From: Polynucleobacter sp. MWH-UH2A
Lineage (GTDB): Bacteria; Pseudomonadota; Gammaproteobacteria; Burkholderiales; Burkholderiaceae
NCBI RefSeq assembly: GCF_018687195.1
Contig: NZ_CP061321.1
Coordinates: 1,922,001 to 1,986,000, forward strand
Length of the DNA: 64,000 bases
Direction: 5' to 3'
The notes beneath the pieces were generated by a model. That model made no database searches, was not told the origin of the DNA, and was given only the letters and a program-made list of their open reading frames with translations. Each line of letters begins with the position of its first letter. Position 1 is the stretch's first letter. The translations under genes and the position numbers were made by a program. Positions 38,667 through 48,223 of the stretch are shown here, one piece after another.

Positions 38667-38727
38667 ACAACGGCGACGCTTTAGCAGAATTTTTGAATCG
38701 CCCTGCAAGTTGTCTTAACTCAGCGAT
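38667..38727 (-). ncRNA. SAM-II-like riboswitch candidate in the metK leader
   Basis: The leader, read on the minus strand, resembles the SAM-II (SAM_alpha) class in order and spacing. P1 is ATCGCT (38727-38722) with GGCGAT (38702-38697). Its loop has CTGAGTTAA and ACTTGCAG, then a CAAAAATT linker, then TGCTAAAG (38686-38679). The GCTAAA and CTTGCAG blocks match SAM-II conserved parts. Pseudoknot pairs are GCAG (38706-38703) with CTGC (38687-38684) and ACAAC (38713-38709) with GTTGT (38671-38667). GGCGA can instead pair with TCGCC (38676-38672), and GACAACT with AGTTGTC (38650-38644), which gives possible switching partners. SAM would be expected to repress metK. Confidence 0.6.
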
Positions 38728-38811
38728 GATGCCATTCTATCTGAAAAGCGCCATATTCATCAAGGCGCCCTGAAATTTGGTCTTACTGGCAGCATTGAAT
38801 ATCATTGGGGG

Positions 38812-39672
38812 GTGCAAAAACTCCTATTAAAGATTGGTCTTAACATTATTGCTGCGCTACCCCTAGCAGTAGTGCAGGTATTGGGAGCTTTTTTGGGGCT
38901 TCTTGCCTATTTAGGATCAAAACAATATCGATCTTTATTTAGGCCCCAATATGAAGCTGTAGTTAAGGCACGCAATTTACCTTTCAAACTTTGGGAAGCC
39001 GTGCGCGCCTCCGGAATGCTTTTTTCAGATAGCTTATGGATTTGGCGAAACCCTCAAAAAGCACTCGAGCTGGTAGAAATTCAGAACTGGGATCTAGTAG
39101 AGCATGCAATTCAAGCAGGTCACGGCTTAGTCATGTTAACTCCACACCTTGGTGGCTTTGAAATTATTCCTAGAGTGTTGGCGAAACATTTCCCCGCAAC
39201 TATTTTGTATCGACCATCACGACAAGAGTGGCTCAATGAAGTAGTAGAGGAAGGGCGCGCATATCCTAATATGCATTTTGTACCCACCAACCTCAATGGC
39301 GTAAGGCAAATGACGAGAGCGCTGACGCGTGGCGAGGCGATTGGCATTCTTCCCGATCAAGTACCTAGCGGCGGCGAAGGTGTATGGGTGCCTTTCTTTG
39401 GAAAACCGGCCTATACAACACCATTACCTGCCCGCCTGGCTAATCGCAACCATACACCTGTGGTGATGTTTACTGCAAAACGCAAAGCCATTGGAAGAGG
39501 TTGGTTAATGCAAGCAACGCGTTTAGCGCCTTTTAATGAAGATGCCACGATCGCAGCAGCTGAACTGAACACCGCCATCGAGAATGCTGTCTTGATTGCT
39601 CCCGAACAATTTATTTGGTCATATAACCGCTACAAACATCCAATAGGCGCAGAATTACCGCCGAGCACATAA
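38812..39672 (+). CDS. LpxL/HtrB-family lysophospholipid acyltransferase
   Basis: An inner-membrane acyltransferase that adds a secondary acyl chain to lipid A precursors. It has 286 residues. An N-terminal hydrophobic anchor (about 8-33) is followed by the catalytic HX4E motif in MLTPHLGGFEIIPR. LYRPSRQEW and GILPDQVPSGGEGVWVPFFG are family blocks. The start is GTG at 38812, after a run of G. It is followed after 20 bp by a second acyltransferase. Which acyl position each enzyme serves cannot be told. Confidence 0.88.
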   Translation: MQKLLLKIGLNIIAALPLAVVQVLGAFLGLLAYLGSKQYRSLFRPQYEAVVKARNLPFKLWEAVRASGMLFSDSLWIWRNPQKALELVEIQNWDLVEHAIQAGHGLVMLTPHLGGFEIIPRVLAKHFPATILYRPSRQEWLNEVVEEGRAYPNMHFVPTNLNGVRQMTRALTRGEAIGILPDQVPSGGEGVWVPFFGKPAYTTPLPARLANRNHTPVVMFTAKRKAIGRGWLMQATRLAPFNEDATIAAAELNTAIENAVLIAPEQFIWSYNRYKHPIGAELPPST

Positions 39673-39692
39673 AGCACATTATTATTTTTGGT

Positions 39693-40592
39693 ATGAATTG
39701 GCTTTCAAACCTTTTTAATTTTTTAGCGCTCAGCCTATTGCGCTTATTTGCCTTTCTTCCATACAGCGTCACCATCTACGTCGGGTATGGTCTTGGTTGG
39801 CTTGCTGCCCACATTCCTAATAGTCGCTCTAAAGTAGTCAAAACCAATTTACGCCTGTGTTTTCCTAATCTCAATGAAAAAGAAATTGATGCACTCGCGC
39901 TAGAGCACTGGAAATTATTCGGTCGTAGCGTTTTAGAAAGAAGTCGAATTTGGCTTGGAAGCGGAAAACAAATCACCGATATTGTGACGATTGAATCTGC
40001 CATCACGCTGGGCGACCGCAAGCCACGACTCCTCATCAATCCACACTTTGTTGGCCTTGAAGGTGGCTTCATGGCGCTATCTGTAATGGCAAGTCAGCGT
40101 GACTGGCCTAAAGGGGCCGGGCTGTATCAAAAAATGAAGAACCCCTTCTTTAATCAAAAAATGATTGAATGGAGAAATCGATTTGGTGGCAAATCGATCG
40201 AGAGACAGAGCCGCTTACGCGACCTGATCCGAGAAATCCAAACGGGAAACTTTATTTTCATAGCGCCTGATATCGACTTAGGCCCGCGTGATTCGGTATT
40301 TGTACCCTTCTTTGGAATTCAGGCGAATACTATTACTTCTGTATCACGCTTGGCTAGGTTAAGTGGTGCTGAGGTTTGTTTAATGACCACAACACTAAAT
40401 AAAGATCGCAAGGGATACACTTGTCATATTAGTGAGCCTCTGCCGAATTTTCCTAGTGATGATGTTGAAAAAGATACCGCTCGCCTCAATCAATATATTG
40501 AGGAGCTTGTTCGAGAAAGGCCGGCAGAGTACTATTGGGTTCATAAACGCTTTAAGCATCGCCCTCCTGGCGAACCAAGCCTTTACGATTAA
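39693..40592 (+). CDS. LpxL/HtrB-family lysophospholipid acyltransferase, second copy
   Basis: A lipid A late acyltransferase homologue of 299 residues. The N-terminal hydrophobic segment (about 5-35) anchors it, and HX4E is present in LLINPHFVGLEGG. The blocks MKNPFFNQKMIEWRNRFGG and FIAPDIDLGPRDSVFVPFFG follow. It ends RPAEYYWVHKRFKHRPPGE. It is strikingly similar to the gene at 62886-63785 and much less so to its neighbour upstream. It lies 10 bp before dapF in what looks like one operon. Confidence 0.88.
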   Translation: MNWLSNLFNFLALSLLRLFAFLPYSVTIYVGYGLGWLAAHIPNSRSKVVKTNLRLCFPNLNEKEIDALALEHWKLFGRSVLERSRIWLGSGKQITDIVTIESAITLGDRKPRLLINPHFVGLEGGFMALSVMASQRDWPKGAGLYQKMKNPFFNQKMIEWRNRFGGKSIERQSRLRDLIREIQTGNFIFIAPDIDLGPRDSVFVPFFGIQANTITSVSRLARLSGAEVCLMTTTLNKDRKGYTCHISEPLPNFPSDDVEKDTARLNQYIEELVRERPAEYYWVHKRFKHRPPGEPSLYD

Positions 40593-40601
40593 TGGATTAT
40601 T

Positions 40602-41504
40602 TTGAGCACTACTCTTAGCCAGCCTAGACGCAAATTACGCTTCACCAAAATGCATGGTGCTGGCAATGACTTCATCGTGCTCAATGGCATCGATCAAGAC
40701 TTAAGCAATATCACTCGCGAGCAATGGCAAGCCTTGGCGCATCGTCAATTTGGTATTGGCGCAGATCAAATTCTTTTGGTTGAAAAGCCTACTCAGAATG
40801 ATGCTGACTTTCGTTATCGCATTTTTAATGCGGATGGCGGAGAAGTAGAACAATGCGGCAATGGATCGCGTTGCTTTGTACGTTTTGTACTTGATCAAGG
40901 CTTGTCCAATAAAAATCCTCTACGTGTTGAAGTAGCGCATACCGTCCTTACACTCAAATCCCATCCCGATGGGCAGGTTGAGGTAAATATGGGCGCCCCT
41001 ATTTTTGAACACAGTCAAATTCCATTCAATGCCAATGGCTTGGCAAGCCTGCAAGAGTTTCATGAAACACTCTATGCACTGCCACTGAATCATCCTGCGA
41101 CACACGATACTTTGGTGGGTGTTCTCTCCATGGGCAACCCTCATGCTGTGCAAGTGGTTGGTGATGTTGCAAGCGCCCCCGTTTTAGAGGAAGGCCCTGA
41201 AATCGAAAAGCATGCCGCCTTTCCAAAAAGAGTGAATGCTGGCTATATGCAAATCATGAGTCGCAATGAGATAGCGTTGCGAGTTTATGAACGTGGCGCT
41301 GGAGAAACCCTAGCTTGTGGAACTGGCGCCTGTGCGGCCGTCGTCTCAGGCATTCGAAGAGGTCTACTAGACTCACCTGTAAAAGTTCATACCCGTGGGG
41401 GCGATCTCCAAATTGCCTGGGGTGGAATTGCGAACAACGAAATTCAGCCTGTCATCATGACGGGCCCAGCTGTTACTGTTTTCGTAGGTGAAACAGAAAT
41501 CTAA
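40602..41504 (+). CDS. dapF: Diaminopimelate epimerase
   Basis: DapF interconverts LL- and meso-diaminopimelate for lysine and peptidoglycan synthesis. It has 300 residues from a TTG start at 40602. An ATG at 40650 falls inside the conserved opening [16 protein letters not shown], so the earlier start is preferred. The catalytic cysteines are in [17 protein letters not shown] and [18 protein letters not shown] short stop-to-stop hairpin separates it from convergent pyrE. Confidence 0.95.
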   Translation: MSTTLSQPRRKLRFTKMHGAGNDFIVLNGIDQDLSNITREQWQALAHRQFGIGADQILLVEKPTQNDADFRYRIFNADGGEVEQCGNGSRCFVRFVLDQGLSNKNPLRVEVAHTVLTLKSHPDGQVEVNMGAPIFEHSQIPFNANGLASLQEFHETLYALPLNHPATHDTLVGVLSMGNPHAVQVVGDVASAPVLEEGPEIEKHAAFPKRVNAGYMQIMSRNEIALRVYERGAGETLACGTGACAAVVSGIRRGLLDSPVKVHTRGGDLQIAWGGIANNEIQPVIMTGPAVTVFVGETEI

Positions 41505-41522
41505 GAACTTATTTCTTAGATT
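41498..41522. other. Stop-to-stop hairpin between dapF and pyrE
   Basis: AATCTAAGAA (41498-41507) and TTCTTAGATT (41513-41522) form a perfect 10-bp inverted repeat with a 5-nt loop. The left arm contains the dapF TAA and the right arm contains the pyrE stop on the other strand. It could end or protect both convergent transcripts, but there is no T-run. Confidence 0.45.
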
Positions 41523-42184
41523 CCGTATTTTTCTCGATACGCTTTTACTGCCGGCAAGCAAGCAGTTAATTGGGCATCACTAGATGCAGTCAAGAAAGAC
41601 ATCAAACCAGTCAAGTTCGCAATCGAAATGACTGGCAAACCAAACTCTTGTTCAACAGCCTGAACTGCAGACTTGTCACCAATGTCTGTTGCATTACCGG
41701 ATCGCTCCATCCGATCCAATGCAATTAATACAGCCACCGGCTCCGCACCTGCTTTGCGAATGAGGTCTACAGACTCTCTAACTGAAGTGCCTGCTGAAAT
41801 CACATCATCAACAATGATGACCTTGCCTTTAACTGGAGCCCCAACCAACACGCCACCTTCACCATGATCCTTGGCTTCCTTGCGGTTATAGGCATAAGGG
41901 ACATTAATGCCGTCATTCGCTAAGGCGATGGCAGTTGCGGCAGCAAGGGTAATACCCTTATAAGCAGGCCCATACAGCATGTCGAATGGGATTTTCGATT
42001 CCACTAGCGCCTTGGCATAGTAATGCCCAAGCGCGCCTAAGCGAGCGCCATCATTAAACTCGCCCGCATTAAAGAAATATGGAGAGAGCCTGCCCGCTTT
42101 GGTTTTAAACTCCCCAAAGGACAAAACCTTTGCCTCCAAGGCAAAACGAATGAAGTTATCTTGATTTGAATTATTTGAGCTCAT
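41516..42184 (-). CDS. pyrE: Orotate phosphoribosyltransferase
   Basis: PyrE joins orotate to PRPP to give OMP in pyrimidine synthesis. It has 222 residues. The PRPP motif is [17 protein letters not shown]. The orotate-binding N-terminal blocks are LKTKAG-like ([16 protein letters not shown]) and [12 protein letters not shown]. The flexible catalytic loop holds [13 protein letters not shown]. It is divergent from the exonuclease gene across 8 bp. Confidence 0.95.
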   Translation of the reverse strand: MSSNNSNQDNFIRFALEAKVLSFGEFKTKAGRLSPYFFNAGEFNDGARLGALGHYYAKALVESKIPFDMLYGPAYKGITLAAATAIALANDGINVPYAYNRKEAKDHGEGGVLVGAPVKGKVIIVDDVISAGTSVRESVDLIRKAGAEPVAVLIALDRMERSGNATDIGDKSAVQAVEQEFGLPVISIANLTGLMSFLTASSDAQLTACLPAVKAYREKYGI

Positions 42185-42192
42185 AGACCTAC

Positions 42193-42975
42193 ATGTTACG
42201 CATCATTTCCGCGAACCTCAACGGTATCCGTTCTGCAGTTAAAAAAGGCTTTCTATCTTGGGCCGTCAAACAAAAGGCAGACTTTATCTGCATGCAGGAG
42301 CTTAAAGCTCAGCGCGATGATTTGGAAGATGCCATTCTGAACCCTGATGGACTGCATGGATTCTTCCATCATGCCGAGAAAAAGGGTTACAGCGGGTGTG
42401 GCATCTATACGCACCACCAACCAGATGATGTGCTTTATGGTTACGGCAATGCAGAATTTGATGCAGAGGGGCGTTATGTTGAAGCGCGCTTCAAAAATCT
42501 TTCGGTGATCTCGGTGTATATGCCCTCGGGTTCAAGCTCGCCTGAGCGACAAGAGGCGAAATATCGCTATCTCGATAGTTTTATGCCACATCTCATCAAG
42601 CTCAAAAAATCTGGTCGTGAAATTGTTCTTTGTGGTGACGTCAATATTGCCCATCATGAAATTGATTTAAAAAACTGGAAAGGCAATCTTAAGAACTCCG
42701 GCTTCCTCCCTGAAGAGCGTGCTTGGTTAACCAAACTGTTTGATCAAGTTGGCTATGTTGATGTTTACCGAAAACTAGAGCCACAAGCTGGTGAATCTTG
42801 CTACACCTGGTGGAGCAATCGTGGACAGGCTTATGCAAAAAATGTGGGGTGGCGTATTGACTATCAAATCAGCACCCCCGAAATTGCCGCATCAGCAAAA
42901 AAAACTGCGGTATACAAGGATGAACGCTTTTCTGATCATGCGCCACTAACCGTAGATTACGACTGGAAACTTTAA
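42193..42975 (+). CDS. xth: Exodeoxyribonuclease III
   Basis: A class II AP endonuclease / 3' exonuclease of the ExoIII (EEP) family, acting in base-excision repair. It has 260 residues. Catalytic blocks are [18 protein letters not shown] with the metal Glu, [25 protein letters not shown] and the terminal [14 protein letters not shown] with the His-Asp pair. Another possible symbol is exoA. Convergent with ampG, 3 bp apart. Confidence 0.93.
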   Translation: MLRIISANLNGIRSAVKKGFLSWAVKQKADFICMQELKAQRDDLEDAILNPDGLHGFFHHAEKKGYSGCGIYTHHQPDDVLYGYGNAEFDAEGRYVEARFKNLSVISVYMPSGSSSPERQEAKYRYLDSFMPHLIKLKKSGREIVLCGDVNIAHHEIDLKNWKGNLKNSGFLPEERAWLTKLFDQVGYVDVYRKLEPQAGESCYTWWSNRGQAYAKNVGWRIDYQISTPEIAASAKKTAVYKDERFSDHAPLTVDYDWKL

Positions 42976-42978
42976 GGA

Positions 42979-44298
42979 CTATTCGCCTTCTTTTTTAATC
43001 TGCACAACTTGAAAGTGCATGGTCACCCAAATTAAGATCAGCACTGGAAGGCCGATGATGGCGGTGCCATAGAAAAAAGCAGGGTACCCAAAGTGATCAA
43101 CAAACACCCCAGAAAATCCTGCGAGCCACTTTGGCAACAACAGCATCATTGAGCTAAACAAGGCATATTGCGTTGCCGAGTATCGAACGTTGGTTAATGA
43201 TGAAAGGAACGCAATAAAGGCCGAGCTAGCAATTCCTGAGCTTAAGTTATCCGCAGAAATTACCCAAATTAAACCGTGTAAATCATGCCCCTGATGGGCA
43301 AGCCAAGCAAACAAAAGATTGCTTACCGCTGACAGCACGGCGCCCAAAAACAAAATTCTGAGCACTCCAAATCGTAGCGTCAGAACACCGCCTACAAAGG
43401 CGCCAACTAGGGTCATCACAACACCGAATACTTTGCTTACTGCAGCAACCTCATCTTTGGTGTAACCCATATCTACATAAAATGGGTTCGCCATAATGCC
43501 CATGACTACATCGCTAATACGATAAATGGCAATGAGGGACAAAATTAATATGGCATGCCAACGATAGCGGCGAATAAATTCAGCGAAAGGTTCAATTAAG
43601 GTTTGATAAAGCCATGCTTTTGCATTGCGCGCTTTGGCTAATTCATAGCGAACAGGCTCTTTACTAAATAAGGTTGTCAACACGCCAACACCAATTGATG
43701 CTGCCATACAAAGATAGGCAAACTGCCAGGCATTGGCATCATAACCTTTGCCTGTTTCAGCCCTTGCGGCCAGCCACAATACACCCGCACCTGCCCAGAT
43801 GAGAGCCAAACGGTAACCCGTTTGATATGTAGCTGCAAGCGCAGCCTGATGATCACTATTGGCCGATTCAATGCGAAATGCATCCAGAGCAATATCTTGA
43901 GTGGCAGAACCAAATGCCACCAATAAGGCACACCAAACCATTGAATTCAGGGCCAGCTTTGGGTCCAAGGCAGACATGCCTACCAAGCCGAGAACAATTA
44001 ATGCTTGCGCCAATATCAACCAGCTTCTTCTGCGACCCAATAAGGTTGTTAAGAATGGAATTTGTACGCGATCTACTAAGGGCGCCCACACCCATTTAAA
44101 TGCGTAGATCAAACCAACCCAAGTTAAGTAACCAATGGTGCTGCGGTCGATCCCTGCTTCACGCAACCAAAAACTCAGCGTTCCTAGAATCAACAAAAGG
44201 GGTAAGCCGGCCGAAAAGCCAAGAAATAACATTCTTAAGCAAGGCCATTCGAGATAAACCCGAAAGTCTTTTAACCAAGATTGAATGGCGGACAGCAA
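42979..44298 (-). CDS. ampG: AmpG-family muropeptide MFS transporter
   Basis: An inner-membrane permease of the major facilitator superfamily that brings GlcNAc-anhydromuropeptides into the cytosol for cell-wall recycling. It has 439 residues and about 12 hydrophobic helices. The AmpG-like N-terminal blocks are LFLGFSAGLPLLLILGTLSF-type and FKWVWAPLVDRV. QDIALDAFRIE is highly conserved in the family. It is the last gene of the argB-slmA-metX-metW run, 14 bp after metW, and complements the lytic transglycosylase in this window. Confidence 0.92.
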   Translation of the reverse strand: MLSAIQSWLKDFRVYLEWPCLRMLFLGFSAGLPLLLILGTLSFWLREAGIDRSTIGYLTWVGLIYAFKWVWAPLVDRVQIPFLTTLLGRRRSWLILAQALIVLGLVGMSALDPKLALNSMVWCALLVAFGSATQDIALDAFRIESANSDHQAALAATYQTGYRLALIWAGAGVLWLAARAETGKGYDANAWQFAYLCMAASIGVGVLTTLFSKEPVRYELAKARNAKAWLYQTLIEPFAEFIRRYRWHAILILSLIAIYRISDVVMGIMANPFYVDMGYTKDEVAAVSKVFGVVMTLVGAFVGGVLTLRFGVLRILFLGAVLSAVSNLLFAWLAHQGHDLHGLIWVISADNLSSGIASSAFIAFLSSLTNVRYSATQYALFSSMMLLLPKWLAGFSGVFVDHFGYPAFFYGTAIIGLPVLILIWVTMHFQVVQIKKEGE

Positions 44299-44312
44299 CT
44301 TGACGTTTTATC

Positions 44313-44906
44313 TTATGCGCGACGCACGCGAAATAAGGCAAGGCTACCAAAAAGATTTGGCATTAAGGTCACCTGTCGACCATCATGCAAGATGCACTGA
44401 TCAATCACTTTAAGACCAAGACTGGATGCTAGTTTTTCAAAATCAGCTACCGTCAATACACGTACGTTTGGCGTGTTGTACCACTGGTAAGGCAAACTCT
44501 TGGATACCGGCATACGACCCAAGGCAACCGCCAAACGGTGGGACCAATGTCCAAAATTTGGAAAAGAAACGATCGACTCTTTTCCAACGCGCACAATTTC
44601 ACGCAAAATCTTTTCAGTTTGATGAATAGTCTGCACTGTCTGGGACAGCACAACCGTATCAAAACTATTATCTTCAAATAGCGCAAGCCCACCCTCAAGG
44701 TCTTGCTGAATTACATTCAAGCCTTTTTGGACGCAAGCCAATACACGACTGTCATCGATTTCTACGCCGTAGGTATGTACCGGTTTTTGCTTTTGCAAGA
44801 ACTCCAAAAAGCTACCATCACCGCAACCGAGATCCAGCACCTGGCTATTGGGCGCAATCCAATTAGCAATGGCAGCAAAATCAGCACGCTTATTTAGATT
44901 ACTCAT
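44313..44906 (-). CDS. metW: Methionine biosynthesis protein MetW
   Basis: MetW is a methyltransferase-fold partner of MetX in homoserine acetyltransferase-dependent methionine synthesis. It has 197 residues. The SAM-like motif is [15 protein letters not shown], and [20 protein letters not shown] and [13 protein letters not shown] are family blocks. It overlaps the end of metX by 8 nt, the usual metXW arrangement. The precise role is still not firmly known for the family. Confidence 0.94.
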   Translation of the reverse strand: MSNLNKRADFAAIANWIAPNSQVLDLGCGDGSFLEFLQKQKPVHTYGVEIDDSRVLACVQKGLNVIQQDLEGGLALFEDNSFDTVVLSQTVQTIHQTEKILREIVRVGKESIVSFPNFGHWSHRLAVALGRMPVSKSLPYQWYNTPNVRVLTVADFEKLASSLGLKVIDQCILHDGRQVTLMPNLFGSLALFRVRRA

Positions 44907-46041
44907 GATGAGCCTCGCACATTTGCTTGAAATACGCTCTCACTAGATTGTGATAACGCCCATCATCTAACAAGAAAGCATCATGACCATGCGGCGCATC
45001 GATTTCAGCGTAAGTAACCTCGCTCTTATTGCTAAGCAATGACTGAACAATCTCGCGACTACGGTTTGGAGGAAAGCGCCAATCAGTAGAAAAACTCACC
45101 ACTAAAAATTTCGCCTGCACTTCAGCTAAAGCGCGATTGAGGCTGCCATCAGAACGGCGCGCTGGATCAAAATAATCTAGAGCGCGGGTAATCAGCAAAT
45201 AAGTGTTGGCGTCAAAATAGGTAGAGAACTTATCGCCTTGATGACGTAAGTAGCTCTCAACCTCAAACTCCACATCAAAACTGAAACGATAGTCTTTGGA
45301 TTCGCCATGAGGGCGCTGCAATGCACGGCCAAACTTTTCAGCCATATCATCATCAGACAAATAAGTAATGTGCCCAACCATGCGGGCCAAACGCAATCCG
45401 CGTTTAGGTACTACGCCATGCTCGTAGTAATTGCCACCATGAAAATCAGGGTCAGACAAAATAGCATTGCGAGCTACTTCATTAAACGCGATATTCTGCG
45501 CACTTAACTTTGGAGTCGAAGCAATCACAATGCAATGATCAAGACGCTTGGGAAACTGAATAGCCCATGCTAAGGCTTGCATGCCACCTAGACTTCCACC
45601 CATTACCGCCGCAAATTTCCGGATGCCCAACTTATCCGCAAGGCGAGCTTGGGTGTTAACCCAGTCTTCTACCGTAACCACGGGGAAATCGGCACCATAG
45701 GGCTTGCCAGTGGCAGAGTTCACGCTCATGGGGCCCGTAGACCCAAAACAAGAGCCCAAATTATTCACGCCAATTACAAAAAAATGATTGGTATCGACTG
45801 GCTTACCTGGCCCAATCATGTTGTCCCACCAACCAATATCTTCAGGGTTATCTGGACTTGGACCCGCTACGTGATGCGATGCATTTAAAGCGTGACAAAT
45901 TAATACAGCATTGCTTTTATCGGCATTGAGCTTGCCATAGGTCTCAATGACTAAGTCATATCCCGACAACAGGGCACCACTTTGCAAAGGCAGTGGCTCG
46001 GCAAAATGAATGGTATTTCTAGAGAGGTGTAGCTCGCTCAT
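44899..46041 (-). CDS. metX: Homoserine O-acyltransferase (MetX)
   Basis: An alpha/beta hydrolase-fold enzyme that activates homoserine with an acyl-CoA in methionine synthesis. It has 380 residues. The nucleophile elbow is [25 protein letters not shown] and the C-terminal His in [13 protein letters not shown] complete the triad region. Annotation as acetyl- or succinyl-specific cannot be settled by eye. It overlaps slmA by 4 nt upstream and metW by 8 nt downstream. Confidence 0.95.
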   Translation of the reverse strand: MSELHLSRNTIHFAEPLPLQSGALLSGYDLVIETYGKLNADKSNAVLICHALNASHHVAGPSPDNPEDIGWWDNMIGPGKPVDTNHFFVIGVNNLGSCFGSTGPMSVNSATGKPYGADFPVVTVEDWVNTQARLADKLGIRKFAAVMGGSLGGMQALAWAIQFPKRLDHCIVIASTPKLSAQNIAFNEVARNAILSDPDFHGGNYYEHGVVPKRGLRLARMVGHITYLSDDDMAEKFGRALQRPHGESKDYRFSFDVEFEVESYLRHQGDKFSTYFDANTYLLITRALDYFDPARRSDGSLNRALAEVQAKFLVVSFSTDWRFPPNRSREIVQSLLSNKSEVTYAEIDAPHGHDAFLLDDGRYHNLVRAYFKQMCEAHHE

Positions 46042-46694
46042 TCTGACAGCAGCAGACGCAAACTCACATCAGAAGCATCTGTTGGCAACTTTTTGAAACC
46101 GCTGCGTGCGAAACGATGCCAACGACCCAATATGAAACTCATCAACATGGCAGCGCGGATACTCACTTCTTCTTGGCCCAACTTAGACCATGCCCCACCT
46201 TGAGTCTGGGCAATACGTAAAGCCTGCTTAAGAGAGGCTTCCACACGATCCAATACTTGAGTGATGCGTTCTTGCAAACGATCATCTTCTTGTAATAAGG
46301 CATCGCCCAACAGGACGCGCGTCATTCCAGGATTTTTTTCTGCGAAGAATAAGAGCATCTGCAGAATGCCACGAGCTTGAGCAAGGCCTAATTCTTCTTT
46401 TTGATTAATTTGATTGATTAAGCCAAAAACGGTTTGCTCAATAAATGAAATCAGACCCTCAAACATTTGGGCTTTACTCGCAAAATGTCGGTACAGAGCG
46501 GCCTCTGAAACATCAATCTTTGCTGCCAAAGCGGCCGTTGTGACGCGCTCACCCTTTGGATTTTGCAACATTTCTGCGAGCACTTGCAGAATTTGCAAGC
46601 GACGCTCACCAGGACGAGGGCGCTTGCGTGTCTTGCCAGCGTCAGCGCTACTGCTGTCGATTTCTGCTGGTTCTAAAGATTCACGCATCGTCAT
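46038..46694 (-). CDS. slmA: Nucleoid occlusion factor SlmA (TetR family)
   Basis: SlmA binds DNA sites on the nucleoid and blocks FtsZ assembly there. It has 218 residues. After a polar N-terminus with a basic [12 protein letters not shown] stretch comes the TetR helix-turn-helix [20 protein letters not shown]. The blocks [30 protein letters not shown] and [15 protein letters not shown] align well with E. coli SlmA. Being 4-nt overlapped with metX, it could be taken for a local met regulator, but the C-terminal match favours SlmA. Confidence 0.85.
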   Translation of the reverse strand: MTMRESLEPAEIDSSSADAGKTRKRPRPGERRLQILQVLAEMLQNPKGERVTTAALAAKIDVSEAALYRHFASKAQMFEGLISFIEQTVFGLINQINQKEELGLAQARGILQMLLFFAEKNPGMTRVLLGDALLQEDDRLQERITQVLDRVEASLKQALRIAQTQGGAWSKLGQEEVSIRAAMLMSFILGRWHRFARSGFKKLPTDASDVSLRLLLSE

Positions 46695-46698
46695 CTAC

Positions 46699-47601
46699 TT
46701 ATCTGGAACGAATCATCGTACCGAAAGCCTGCTCAGTCAAAATTTCTAACAACAAAGAATGCTCAATACGACCATCAATAATGTGTACTGAATTTACGCC
46801 ACTCTTAGCCGCATCCAATGCAGAAGAAATCTTTGGCAACATCCCACCGGAAATAGTGCCGTCTGCAAACAAGCCATCAATTTCTCTCGCTGTTAAATCG
46901 GTCAGCAACTTGCCATCTTTATCCATTACACCCGGAATATTCGTCATCATGACTAATTTCTCCGCATGCAGGATCTCTGCCATCTTGCCCGCTACCAAAT
47001 CAGCATTGATGTTGTATGCCTGACCTTCAGCACTAAAACCGATCGGTGAAATTACTGGAATAAATGCGTCGTCCTGCAAGGCTTTCACAACCGCTGGATT
47101 GATTGCTTCAATCTCGCCCACAAATCCAATGTCTAACTTCTTACCAGGCTCAGTGTCACTAGGAATCATCATTTTCTTCGCGTGAATTAAGCCACCATCC
47201 TTGCCGGTTAAGCCAACTGCCTGCCCGCCAAAATGGTTAATCAACATCACGATATCCTGCTGTACCTCACCGCCAAGAACCCACTCAACCACTTCCATGG
47301 TTTCTTCATCGGTCACACGCATCCCCTGAATGAAGGTTCCCGTTTTGCCAATCTTTTTTAGAGCCTCATCAATTTGTGGGCCACCACCATGAACCACAAC
47401 AGGATTCATGCCAACCAATTTCAACAAGATCACATCACGCGCAAAACTTTCTTTCAAGCGCTCTTCGACCATGGCATTTCCACCGTACTTAATAACGATA
47501 GTTTTGCCGTGATACGCACGAATGTAAGGCAATGCCTCAGCAAGAATCTCCGCCTTTAATAAAGGCGAGATATCACTAATAGATGTCAAATGCTTAGTCA
47601 T
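46699..47601 (-). CDS. argB: Acetylglutamate kinase
   Basis: ArgB phosphorylates N-acetylglutamate, the second step of arginine synthesis. It has 300 residues. Amino-acid kinase family blocks are [17 protein letters not shown] near residue 35, [19 protein letters not shown] and [19 protein letters not shown]. The N-terminal helix before the kinase fold fits the arginine-sensitive hexameric type. It lies 12 bp after dksA and 4 bp before slmA. Confidence 0.95.
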   Translation of the reverse strand: MTKHLTSISDISPLLKAEILAEALPYIRAYHGKTIVIKYGGNAMVEERLKESFARDVILLKLVGMNPVVVHGGGPQIDEALKKIGKTGTFIQGMRVTDEETMEVVEWVLGGEVQQDIVMLINHFGGQAVGLTGKDGGLIHAKKMMIPSDTEPGKKLDIGFVGEIEAINPAVVKALQDDAFIPVISPIGFSAEGQAYNINADLVAGKMAEILHAEKLVMMTNIPGVMDKDGKLLTDLTAREIDGLFADGTISGGMLPKISSALDAAKSGVNSVHIIDGRIEHSLLLEILTEQAFGTMIRSR

Positions 47602-47613
47602 TACAAATGGTAT

Positions 47614-48102
47614 TTATTCGCCAAATAATTTTTGACGGAGTTCGCGACGCTCTTGCGCCTCAAGAGATAAATTGGCTGTAGGCCTTGCAATTAAACGGTT
47701 CAAGCCGATTGGCTCACCTGTTTCTTCACACCAACCATAATCACCAGACTCAATTCGGCCAAGCGCTTGCTCAACTTTTTTCAATAGCTTGCGCTCACGA
47801 TCACGAGTGCGCAATTCCAATGCATGTTCTTCTTCAATCGTGGCACGATCGGCTGGATCTGGAACCAAAATATTTTCGCGGAGATGTTCAGTTGTCTCAG
47901 ACGCATTTTTCAAAATGTCATCTTTTAAAGTCAACAACTTTTGACGGAAAAAATCTAACTGGGCAGCATTCATGTAATCCTTATCGGACATCTTGAGCAA
48001 TTCAGCCTCAGTCAAAGGTACACCCTTCGCTGCTTTTGTGCTAGTCGCTTTGCTGCTTGCTTTTGCAGCACTTGCAGGTTTTGTTGCTGTTTTTACCGTC
48101 AT
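47614..48102 (-). CDS. dksA: RNA polymerase-binding protein DksA
   Basis: DksA enters the RNA polymerase secondary channel and, with ppGpp, adjusts rRNA and biosynthetic promoters. It has 162 residues. The coiled-coil tip acid motif is present as DPADRATIEEE. The zinc-finger region reads YGWCEETGEPIGLNRLIARP and later LSLEAQERRE, so only one of the usual four cysteines is kept; it should fold without zinc. A Lys/Ala/Ser/Thr-rich N-terminal extension of about 26 residues precedes the domain. The one-cysteine form is, to my knowledge, common in beta- and alphaproteobacteria. Confidence 0.93.
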   Translation of the reverse strand: MTVKTATKPASAAKASSKATSTKAAKGVPLTEAELLKMSDKDYMNAAQLDFFRQKLLTLKDDILKNASETTEHLRENILVPDPADRATIEEEHALELRTRDRERKLLKKVEQALGRIESGDYGWCEETGEPIGLNRLIARPTANLSLEAQERRELRQKLFGE

Positions 48103-48223
48103 CTCATTCTTTCTTAGATTTGAAGCATTATTGCCTCATTCTGCCAAACTTTTGCCGCTGCCAGCCAATATTCTTCAAGCTTTCACAAACTTGGCCGTGG
48201 CGGCGGATTGTACCCGAATCTTG

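Noticed and set aside
38660..38680. Plus-strand ACAACGGC in the metK leader, reminiscent of the SAM/SAH riboswitch of Rhodobacterales
   Set aside because: It is on the strand opposite to metK, and the flanking conserved parts are missing; the sense strand fits a SAM-II-like fold better.
46038..46694. slmA as a local TetR regulator of metX/metW
   Set aside because: The protein aligns along its length with SlmA, and the argB-slmA-metX order seems a conserved core arrangement; a local met role has no sequence support.
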